Below, piece by piece: positions 35,883 to 47,900 of a DNA stretch of 59,013 nucleotides. Source of the stretch: Brachionus koreanus (lineage: Eukaryota; Rotifera; Eurotatoria; Ploima; Brachionidae); assembly GCA_016987375.1 (NCBI GenBank), contig PJRA01000011.1, forward strand, positions 1,077,189 to 1,136,201. The letters run 5' to 3'. Positions within the stretch are counted from its first letter, which is position 1; every line of letters starts with the position of its first letter. Below the pieces are notes generated by a model. It was not told the origin of the DNA. It saw only the letters and a list, made by a program, of their open reading frames with translations, and made no database searches. The position numbers and the translations under genes were made by a program.

Positions 35883-37746
35883 TGAGAATATTGCAATTAT
35901 GCTAATTGTTTTATTAAATAAAAAGTGTCCAAGTGTAGCAATAATGAGTAAAAGTTATCCGTCTTACAAATATGAATGAAAAATATAAAATTTTTACATA
36001 TAAAATTATTAAAAATATTAAATGATGAAATTAATTCAATAGCAGAAAATATGAATAATTGATAGTTTCAAAATTAGAAATACGTCCTCTTCATCTAATT
36101 TTTCTTCTCACTTCTTGTCCCCTGAGATTTCCAGAATTATGTATCTTAACATTCTTAAAATATGCCTATAAAACTAAACTACCTTTTAATAAATAAAAAT
36201 ACAATATTGCCAATTAAACCAGACTTAGTTTTGCTGAGTCTGAGCATTTTTTTTCTTACTAAAATTAAAAAATTTCTAAGAGTATTACAATCAGTTCATA
36301 TTATAAGAATATAATGAAAAAGATAAGTAAATACCGTGAAAATGTTCAGAATTACATAAAAGTAAACGAATTGTGAGAAAAATATTCAATTTGTATTAAT
36401 TCTTAAATAATATTTACCACTCGCCAAAAAAAAGAAATGTAGTCCAATTTGATATTAAAACTTCTTTCTAGAATAAAGTCGTCATACTAATTATATTCTT
36501 AATCTTAGTTAAACAAACAAAAACATTTTTATTTTCTAAATGTTAATATTAATTTTTATATTTTATTTATTCAACCACCTCAAACTTCTTCCTTTTTTAA
36601 AAAATATTTTTTTTAATTTTTTTATCAATTTCTTGTAACAATAGGGTTTAAACGAAGGCGTAAGCCATTCGGACGAACCTAGGACCTGCCCTAAAGTATA
36701 TTTTTAATAATAATAATTACTAATTATATTCTTAATCTTAGTTAAATAAACAAAAACATTTTTGTTTTCTAAATGTTAAAATTAATTTCTTAATAATGAT
36801 AATGCTTAGACAAATAAAACTGGTCAAAATAGAAAAAATTATAGAATTTTTTTTTCAAAAATTCAATACTCATTTTTTCATTAAAAAATGAAAGCCTAAA
36901 ATTTACTAAATTTTAATTCAATAATTATTTACAATCATTTATGGCAAAAAATATTTTTAAAAAAATTACCAAAAAAAATACAGCTTTTTAAAAATTTTGC
37001 TCTAAAAGATTTTAATAACCCAATTGTAGCATTATGTTAAGATGATAAATTTAAATGATTGCTCTAATTAGAGAAATTTTCTTTTCTATTCTTGAACAAA
37101 AATAAATTTTTGGTATCAATCATTTGAATGATTGAAACGAAAATAATTAATTCGAAAAATTAAATATTATTTGAACTCAAAAAGAGTAATAATTTGATTA
37201 ATTAAATAAGCTGTATTTATTAAAAAAAATTAATTTATTTTTTTAACACTAAAATCATCGACCTTTTTATAAGTTAAATTAAAGCTATTGTGCCACAATT
37301 CAATAATTTTGATCATCTTCTATTCAAGCATGAAACACAATTAATACCAAGCTTCAAATGACGGAATTGAATCGGATGAATCCTAGACGAGACTAAACAA
37401 TAAAACAAAAATAAATGTTTCTTGTTGTTTAATTAAGAAAAAAATTTTTTTTTCCTAATTTAAAGTACAAAAAGATATGTGCCATAATTTTTAAGACAAA
37501 TTTTTGCATTTATAACATAATATTTATGAAATATTTCAAAATTTTTGATTACAAATTTTTAGCTTATTATAAAATAAAAAATAAAATACAGCATAAAACA
37601 ATACAAATTATAATATTAAAATATTTAGCATTGAATAATGAGAATATAATTTTCGTTCAAAGAGAATTTTAATCTTTAGCTAGTTGTTTGTCAGATTAAA
37701 ATAAAGTTTATTTCCAATCAAGTTTATTTGCTTGATAATCTGAATA
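35883..37746. other. Gene-free stretch with a local duplication
   Basis: Contains a direct repeat of about 70 bp: 36488-36556 and 36719-36787 (TACTAATTATATTCTTAATC then TTAGTTAAAYAAACAAAAAC). Between them, 36645-36680 carries AAACGAAGGCGTAAGCCATT, which resembles 6655-6675. Otherwise AT-rich; no gene. Confidence 0.5.
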
Positions 37747-38818
37747 ATGATGCTTGCATCGATTTCGACTACATGCTCTAAGCAAATTATACGAAATACC
37801 TTGAATAAATTTTTTTATTTGAATTCTAATTCACGAAATTTATCCTTATATAGGAAAAATAAATTTCAAAATAAATGTGCATGGAGTTTGAACACGATGC
37901 GGTCTACTCAGACCGAATCGGCAACCGACACCAGCCCAGAAAGTTAGCTCATCAAAATGCTCTAAGAATACAAAATTAATTTTATGCATCAAGATCCAAA
38001 GGTTTATGAATCCCTGTCGGCTAAAAAATCACGCAACATTGTTGCTGAACGAAGCTATTTTGATACTCATGCATTTGTTTCAAGTCTTATTGAAAATGGC
38101 TTCACGCAACAACAGGCCGAGCAGATGTGCACTCTATTCAAGGAAATTGTAAATTTTGTATCACAAGACATCAAAAAAGACTGTGTTACCAAATCTGGAC
38201 AGGTAAAAAAAATTCATTTGTTCTATTTTCTATTAGATTATTGTATTTATTATTCATTTGATTATTGTATTTAGGAATTGGCGATTCAACAAGTAATGAT
38301 TCACATAGGCTCTCTGAAAAAAGATATGATAATTCTAGAAAAAAGCGAATTTTCCACTTTGAGAAGTGAAAATGAAGTAAATTTAAACAAAAATAAAAAT
38401 TCTAGAAATCATTTTAATCATCTTAATTCAGAAATTAGCTTTGGAGTTAAAAAATTTTCGTGAGCAGCTGAATGTAAGTAAAATTAATTTCTACATAAGG
38501 ATATTTTTATTTTTGTTGAAAGGACGAAATTTTAAAATTAAAAAGTGGTTTTATGCTTGACATTAATTTAGAAAAAAGTCGATCAAATGAACAAGTGAAC
38601 AAATTTTAATATTTTAAAAAAAAAAAATTATCAAATTTTTTTAGCTTCATGAAGCATCCAATCGGCTTCATAAACTAGACAGCAGGATTGACACGGAAAT
38701 TTCCAATGTAAAAGCATTGCTAGAAATGTTCAAAGCTGACACTATTCGATACGTGGCCGGATCATTATTAACAATTCTGGTTATAATATTGGGTGCTCTC
38801 AGATTTTTTACTCTTTGA
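37747..38818 (+). CDS. MCUR1/CCDC90-family mitochondrial coiled-coil protein, 6 exons
   Basis: Exons: 37747-37942, 37994-38202, 38275-38376, 38432-38473, 38523-38594, 38645-38818; phases 1, 0, 0, 0, 0; 264 residues, closest in length to human CCDC90B. Family members sit in the inner mitochondrial membrane and, in the case of MCUR1, support assembly of the calcium uniporter. The N-terminus (about 1-60) is rich in Ser, Arg and Lys with almost no acidic residues, as in a matrix targeting signal. The conserved head is YFDTHAFVSSLIENGFTQQQ (about 87-106); ILEKSEFSTLRSENE, then DINLEKSRSNEQ and a coiled coil follow. A single membrane span near the C-terminus (GSLLTILVIILGALRFF) is preceded by DTIRYVA, as in the family. 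The next gene starts 133 bp downstream. Confidence 0.93.
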
Positions 38819-38951
38819 ATAAATAATAATTAAAAATTTTTTATTTAAATTTTAATAAAGGGTCTAAAAATCCTTAAAATCAAATTTTATTTATTTTATT
38901 AAATCAGTGAAAAAAATTAAAATATTATTTATAAAAAATAGTAATTTTTTA

Positions 38952-41900
38952 ATGCTGATAGAAATGCTTTTTGAAACATCTTCGGTTGACGGTAGTTCAA
39001 AAAGTAGTGGTCACAACTTTATGGTTCGACCTAGTCTTGGCGAAATAAATTACATCAATTATATAAATTCTACTCGTATGGGCATGGCAAAACAAACTTT
39101 AGGTAATTGTGATAAATTAAATGAAAGCCTTAATAAATCTAGTCACTATGCAAACATGACTGGCAATTCATCAATTAGCGACAATTTGGAATCTTATTCT
39201 CAAAATGAATCTATGAAGTTAAGGAGTTTTTATGAAATTTTAGATCACTATTACAAAATGTTGTATGGAAGCATAATACAGTATCAAAGTCCGTCGACAG
39301 GTTTGTTTCCTATTTTTACAAATTGTCAAAATTCAAATATCGGCCATGCAAGAGACACTATTTACTGCGCCCTGTCAGTTTGGGCTCTAAGACAATGTTA
39401 TATTAAAGTCGATAGTGACAAGGGCAGAACATATCTTTTGGGTCAAATAGCAGTAAAAGCAATGAGAGGAATTCTATTTTGCTGGATGAGACAAGCAAGC
39501 AAACTTGAGCGCTATAAACTTAATCAATCTACTAAAGAAGCTTTGCCTACTAAATTTGATATTATTACTGGTGATGAAATAGGCGAGCCTAATTATGGTC
39601 ATCTACAAGTTGACTGCATTTCTCTTTATTTGGTCACTTTAGCTCAAATGATAACATCTGGCTTGCAGGTAGGCTCAGAAAAAAAATTATTTTTAAGTTT
39701 TTCTTACAATTTAATTATTAATTGCAACTAATTTTTTGATCAAAATAATTTTCATAAGAATTTTGAATGAATTTTTCTAATTTATTTATTTTACTATTTT
39801 GTAGTTAAACTATCTAATTATTATATTTAACACCATTTTTAATTCAAGTTTTAAAATTTTTCCATTGAATTTTTTCATAAAAAAATTTTGCCATGTTCCT
39901 TTGAGAAAAAATGTAAGTTTATGATCATGCACACAAATTATCTTTATTTTATTTATCTAAATAGCTACAACATTTTGTAATGTTAATACGGAAATTAGAG
40001 AAATCGAAATCTGTTTAAATTTTTCATTAAAATTAAAAATTTCCACATTAAAATAATTAATAATTGGTCTATGAACTTTAATTAAATAAATAAATATATC
40101 TAAAACCACCTTTAACCAGATAAATAGAAGTTATTTATCCTGAAAATGTTTTCTTTCTATAATTAATATTCTTTTATATGTTTCTCAAATTTTGAACAAG
40201 ACTTGGATATAATTTATACCTAAGGGCTAGATTAAGATGTTTATTTTGGCTAGAATTCACTCGATTTAGACTAGATTAAAAAATTTGAAAATAAATGCAC
40301 ACAAATTTTCTCTAGTGAAACCTCCCATGTCCACATCAATTAACAAAATTTGACCAAAATTAAAATTCTAATCTAATTAAGTATGTATCTTGTGAAGGTT
40401 TTTGTCGCCATTTGGACTTGGACAATGTTTTAGATATTTAATTAATTTAAATGAAGAATTATATATGTGTTAATATTATTCATTAAGAATATTTAGTGAA
40501 ATGCTAATTTTTTAAAAAAAAAATTTTAAAAATGTTATTTGAAAAGAGTAATTTAAAAAAAAAAAAAATAAAGTTTTGTTAAAAAGAAAACAAAATTCAA
40601 TAGATGCTTTTGATAACTCATCTATTTTGTTAAGTTTAATATATTTTTGGTAAAATGAATGCTAAAATTAAAAAACAAAAAGTTAAAATAAATTTTGTTT
40701 TATTAACAGATTTTTTGAAAATGAGAGATTTATTTATAAAAAAAACAGAAAATTTACGAAAATAACACAGTTTAGAATAAGATGACAAAATAAAAAAGCT
40801 AAAAGTACAAAAATTGAGTACTAATAACTAATTAAAGAAAATTAGTTTATAAGAACAAACATTCTCATTCAAAAAATCATATAAAATAAATCTAAATGTA
40901 AAGTAAAGAGTTATAATTACAATAACAACAATAACACAGCTTTGAAAACATTTCATTCAAACATTTAAACAATATTTTTGTAAGTTATATCAATCATTAG
41001 TAACATGCCATCTTATGAATTTTGATTTTTTAGCCAACCAATATCAGTGCCATAATCAAAACTAGCATCCCAGTTCATTTGATAATTGGATTTTTATAAA
41101 TAAATTAGAAAATATCCCCCATTTTATACCCTTTTAGATATTTTTTAACTTGCAGTTCCAAAGAATTTTTGAATTTTACAAATCACCATATTTTTTCTCG
41201 TTTTTTCATGGCTATTATAATTTCGTTTTTTTAACTGTAAAATTTTGATTATTTTTCAAAAAATTTTGTTCGTTCAACGATTCATTTTATCCTAGCTCGA
41301 GCAACTAGAAATATTTTTATTGCCACGTCCTTATTTAATATTTTTTTCTGTAGTGTTTTTCAAGTCATAATTTTAGCTTTAAAATTTTAAGCCTAGTCAT
41401 GTATTTTTAGAATTTTTTTCTAAATAAAATTTGTTTAGAAATTAAACAAGTTTTCTTTCTTAATTAATTATCTAAATAATATGATAAATGTTGAAAAAGA
41501 GCTAATTGAACTGTTCCATGAAAGAAAGAGGGACTTGAAAAGTGCATTCGCATGGAATTCAATCATTAACTAAAAAAAAATATATTCAAAAATGATGAGA
41601 TTAGGCTAGATGATTAAATAAATACTTATTTGACAATTTTTTAACTATCCTTTTTTGAAAAATTAATTAATTTCATATTAAAGATAATTTTTTCTCCACA
41701 CGAAGTCAATTTTATTCAAGGATTGGTATTTTATATCGAACGAGCCTATCGTACTCCAGATTATGGAATGTTTGAACGAGGCACAAAATACAACAATAAT
41801 GAATGTGAATTGAATGCAAGTTCAATAGGCATGGCAAAAGCAGCATTGGAGTCAATGAATGGTTTCAATTTATATGGAGATGATGGTTGTAGCTGGTCAG

Positions 41901-44900
41901 TTGTCTATGTAGATATAGATGCACATAATAGAAATCGAACCACTTTGGAGACTTTGCTTCCTAGAGAATCAAGTTCTAAGAATACCAGCGTTTCATTACT
42001 TGCTACAATTGGATTTCCAGCATTTGCAGTCCATGATACAGCAATTGTCAATAAAACTTTTAATAAATGTATGCGGAGATTGAAGGGAAATTACGGATTC
42101 AAGCGCTTTTTAAGAGATGGAGCTAACCACATATTAGAAGACAAATCCAAACCATTCTATGAAGCGTCTGAGGTTAAAAATTTCGAAGGAGTTGAAAACG
42201 AGTATCCGATTTTTTTCTGCTATATGTTCATTAATTCAGTGTTTTCGAACAACTTAGAAGAAGCCAAAAAATACTATGAATCAATACTCCGGCTTTTAAA
42301 AAGAACAAACAAAGGAATTGTTTTACCTTTCTATTATTACGTTCCTTCAGACACAATCGAATTCGAAAGGTCAAATCCAGGATCACAAGAGAAAGTACCA
42401 AGTCCTGAAATCGACAATAATTCTTCACATCTATGGACTCAAGCTGTTTGGTTCATTAGTCAATTATTAGGTAATAATAAAATTTTTTGTGTATTTAGAA
42501 TTAAAATTTTTAATTATTAACAGTCGATCATATGTTGAATATACGTAAATAATTTTAATATTTACTTGTTTATTTTTAATCACTCTGGGTGTTAGTTAGC
42601 AAAAAAAAAATTTATTTTCTCGGATCGTTATAATAAAATTATTTTTGTTATAAATTGTAAAATATATTTTTGAAACATTTTAAAAAAAAAGTTGTTTTAT
42701 ATTTATTTATATTTAACAACAAAACTATTTTTTTACTTTTAATTAGACTTAGTCAAGTGATTAAGTCATTTAAAACTTTTAAAATGCTTTAAATCATGAA
42801 ATAATTTTATTATATAATAAAAATTTCATCACTTAATTAGAAGGCATTTGAAGATAATTTTCAATTTAAATTTATAGAATATTTTTTAATTTTTTATTTT
42901 AAAAATATTAATAGAAATGATGGATCTTTTAATTTTTTATAAATAAAAGTTTTTAATGTTTGAATTTCATTTTTAAGTTTAATTTTGAATGCTAGCATAC
43001 AAGTACTTAATAAAATAAATTCATTATAAGCTTTCATAAAATAATTTAATATATTTAAATTTAATCGATCTTAGCAGTAGATTGAGAAAACATATTTTGT
43101 AAGTAATTTTATTTTTTTAAATATATATATTATGCAAAGCAGATTATAATAAAATTATTTAAATTATTTCAAAGATTAATTTTTTTAAAAATCTTATGAT
43201 AAACTCTTAAAATTTAAATGATAAATTTGAATTGATAATCAACTTCAAGATGCCAATTAGAAGAAATAAAAATTTTCATATTTTTAAATAAAACTTTCAA
43301 GTAACTTTATTGTGAATTCACTATGAAAATATCTAATTAAGAATTAACAATTAGTTTTGTTTTTAAATAATTTTTAATTTATTTTCTTGTTATGAGAACT
43401 TAATCTAATAATAATAATAACATTAATAAGCTACAGACCAGACAGTTATCATAGCAAGGCGATAAGTGCCTTGCTATGATAGTTTGTATATTTTCAGAAT
43501 TTTTTAAAAATAAAACAATCATCTTTTTATTGAAACTGTGTCTTTAACAAATATATTTGTATTGAATCATGACTTATAAACTAAAAATAAAAATTTTATA
43601 ATTAACTAATTGAATTAGCTAACAAAACTTCTATTATTTCATAATTAATCAATATAATTAATTTAATTTAATTTAACTAGACTTGAAATAGGAAATTATT
43701 GAGAAATTAAATTTTTTTTTTCGCAAACTATTAAATCATTTCGTTGATGGTTTTTTTAAATTTGGTACAAACTAAAAGAATATAACAGAAACTTTCTTCT
43801 TGAGCTTTTTTTTTAGTTTTTACTAATTATCTAAATGCAAAATTCAAAAAAGTTAAGTAATTATGTGCAGATTCTCTGCAAATAACTATGCAAAATGCTT
43901 TTCAGCCAAATTTAGTTCTGTTCTAATGTTCTATCTATTGTATCAAATTCCACAGAACCTTTTTCGCTTTAATTTTCGCAAACTTTGCAAATAACATTGA
44001 ATATTAATTCAAAAAATGCTTGTAATTTTAACTTACTTTTTCTTAAGTGTAAAGCACGAAACATGAAATTTTTTTTTAATTCTTAACAAAAATACTAACA
44101 GTATAAGATTATTTTTTTGATTTATAAAAAACTTGCATTTTGGGATGATTGTAAATGATTTCCAGTTATTAAATGTGTTGTTTTAATGTAAAATTCAAAT
44201 CTTAAATTGAGAAATATTTAAATTTTCCTTTTAAATTTTTTTAATCATTCAAAAAAAAAATATTCTGAGATTCCAAATTTTAGGTTTTATATTTTTTTAA
44301 ATAAAATAACGAAACCGAAAAATTAAGCTTTAAATTAATTTTAAAATAATTGATTTAAGTCAAAATATTATTCGGCAAAATTTCACTTCGCCGAGTTTTT
44401 GCAGGATGAAAGCTTTAAATAAAAAATTTATTTTATATTTTTTGTGGTCAATGTTTTTTTAAATTTTATTTAATGAAAATTTAATAGTTAATTTAAAAAA
44501 AAAATCACTCATTTTTTTAAAAATTATATTTGCTTAATTTGATTTAATTAATATTCAAATTTTGTACTTCTTTTTATCCTGTTTTTTTTTCATAATTTAA
44601 TTTTTTTTTTTAAAGCTGACAAAGTTTTGTTAATACAAGAACTAGATCCAATTAGACGCTATCTTCAGCCATCAGAGAGGCCTAGACAATCAAAGCGGTA
44701 TTCAACATTTAAGGTATTATTTTTTTAGAAGCTTTAGGCATCGTAAATATTGGTAAACTTTCCTGAAAAAGAAATCTGCTTTAAAATATGAAAATGTTTA
44801 TTCCAAATTTTATGATGCCACTTTCTTTTAAATCTTTTTTATCAACATAAAATGCTTGTATTAATTTCAGGTTCCAAATAGAAACGTAAGTTATAAAAAT

Positions 44901-47900
44901 AATGATTGTGTTAGGCTTGTTTAAAAATTGAATTTTTCTAATTTGATTAATGCTCAGTATAGTAAACAGCATCATCACTTTTTAAGCATGATTATTTAGA
45001 ATTTTGAATAAACTAAACCACTTTAAACATTATATATCCCTCATTAATTTGTTTGCATTTAATTTTTCGAATGAGTCATCTTCTGTAGCATTATAAAATA
45101 TTTTATAGAACAGAAACAGGAAGCAAATAATTTTGATATTTGAATTTTCATAAAAACAAACCAAAAATAACAAAATGTTTTTTGTGGTTTTGTGAAATTT
45201 GGTACAAAGTAAAGAATAGAACAAAAATTAATGCTAAAAAATCTTATAAATCAAAAGGTGAATCAAAAGTCAAAGGCTGCTAATGATTTGCAAAGTGCCT
45301 GCAAAATGCACTAAAGGGAAATTTGTCCAATTTTTAATTTTGCTAACTTTGCAGAGTTAGTAGTAGTAGTATAGTAGTAGTTTCGACTGTAGCTGGCTAG
45401 CCAGCGAGTGTGCTGAAAAGGCACACTAAGACAGCTGATGTGATTGATTGCTGCTCATCCAGCAATCAATGCCTGCTTTAAAACTGATAACATTGGGGGC
45501 TTCAACTAATTGATTAGGCAGCGAGTTCCATATGCTAGCGGTTCTGTTGAAAAAAAAAGTTATCTCTATGTTGGAGCCTTGAAATTTCTTTGTGATATTT
45601 AAAGCAGTGACCTCTTCCTTGTTTTTTAGTGACATTAAAATTGTTGCTTTTTTCAACCAATTCTATTCCATGCATGAACTTGTATAATTGAATTAGATCA
45701 CCTCTTTTTCTTCTTTCCATCAGATTTGGAATGTTCAAAGCCTTCAATCTGCTTTCATACGGTTTGTTTCTAATTGCAGAAACAAATTTCGTAGCTCTGC
45801 GTTGAATCCTTTCTACATTCTCACAGTCAAACTTAAGAATTGGAGACCATACAGGCACCGCAAATTCCAAAAGAGGACGAACAAAAGTTAAATACAGAGA
45901 TCTAAATAACTTAAAATCAAAACGAGCAAATGATGCGACTTAGCATTTGATTTGCTTTGTTTGTAGCCTCTAACACTTGATTTTTCCATTTCAGATTTGT
46001 ATTTAAAATAACTCCAAGATCTCTTTCCGTTTCTGACGTTGATAACTGCTTACCATTGATAAAATAAGGAAAATATTTGTTTTTATGACCACACATTTTG
46101 ATGTGTTGAAGAGAAGAAGCCAATCTTGAGTCCACTTGAAAACTAAATCTAAATCTAATTATAGTTTCGCTGCGCTTATTTCTGATACCGTTTGCGAGAA
46201 CATTTTAGTATCATCTGCATACAATTTGACAACATTCTCTAATCCTTTTGGTAGATCATTGATATACAAAACAAACAATAGTGGACCAATCACTGAGCCT
46301 TGTGGTACACCGCTAAAAATATCAACCCAATCCGACAAAATATCTCCTTGAACAACTCGTTGCCTTCTATTTTTCAAGAAAGCTTCAATCCATTTTAGTG
46401 TCAGACCGCCAAAGCCATACCTTTTCAATTTAGCTGTTAGTCTTCTGTGCGGAACAGTATCAAATGCTTTCGCAAAATCCAGCAGAATCACATCAACAGG
46501 GATACTTTTATCTAGACTCATTGAGATGAAATCTAGAGTTTCCAGAAGATTAGTGGTACATGACTTTTTCTTGACAAATCCATGCTGTTCTTTAGATATA
46601 ATATTATTCTTATAAAGATAATCTTCCATTTTGGTTCTTATTATGCTTTCCATAATTTTGCACAGAATTGAAGTTAAAGACACAGGACGATAATTGCTCG
46701 GCATTGATTTATCACCTTTTTTAAACAATGGAGTAATATTTGCTGATCTGAATTGGATTGGAAGCTGACTATTGGTTAAAGATTCTCTGAAAATCAAAGT
46801 TAAAGGAACAGTAAAGGCTTCTGCACAATTTTTAAGCAATGATGGATGAAGCTTGTCTACACTACATGATTTATTTTGATTTAGGTCTTGTAATTTTTTA
46901 AATACCATTTCATAACTAATATCATTCGGATCAATGTCACTATATTTCGACCAGTTTTCATTAAATTCAACTTAAAAAGGTGGAAGCTCACCATCTTGTT
47001 CAATAACAAAAACATCTTGAAAACATTTATTAAGAAGATTTGATATCTCTTTCGGTTCGTGCGTTAATTCATTGTTTGACTTTTTTAATGCTTTAATTGA
47101 TTCTTTGACTACTTGTTGATCATTTAAGTATTTATACAATATTTTTGGATTCTTCCTAGCTTTTTCAACTAAATTTTGTTCATATGTTAGTCTGGCTTTT
47201 TCCTTTCTGGAGTTATTCCAGATTTTCATAAATGTGCAATTTTGAATATTGCACCATTTTGCATTTGCTTTAGACTTTTAAAAGAAAAGCTACTATATTA
47301 TATTTTTAACATTTTTGTTCTGTTCTATTGCACTAAATTTCACAAAACCATATTTTGTTTGGTCAAACATTTTATCTTTTTAGTAGTGTTGGTGTCCGTG
47401 CAAGCGGACAGTAAACGGGCCAAAATTTTTCAAAACAATGACCGTGACCGTATTAAACGGACAGTTTATTACGGGCCGACTCTGGCCCGTTAAAATTATA
47501 CGGGCGGTCTTAGTAACCGTCACAGTTTTTACGGGCGGTTTAGGATTTATTTAAAAAAATTTATTTTTAAATCAATTATTGAAAATAATTTTTATAATAA
47601 ATTCTAAATTTAAACGGTCACTAAACGGGCCAAAAAATAGCTCGCTAAAAAAAACGGGCCAGGGTCCGTCCGCCAAAATTTTGACGGTTTCTAAGACCGC
47701 CCGTTTAAATTTAAACGGTTATTATACGGGCTAAAAACTAGCCCGCTTAAATACTCGCACTACTCGCTGATTACCAAAGTCTAAAGAGCATAATGATTTA
47801 TATTTTGAAAATTATTTAACTATTCCTTTTTATTTCTTGATAAATTAAAAAAAGTTGAAAAAAATGCAAAATTCTTTTTCATTAACTTTTCTAATTTAAC

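Larger units (their letters stand above)
42471..44615 (+). other. Intron 2 of PHKB (2.1 kb)
   Basis: Holds a compact GC-rich hairpin (43448-43480) and a fold-back repeat (43749-43961), both listed separately. The rest is AT-rich. Confidence 0.6.
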
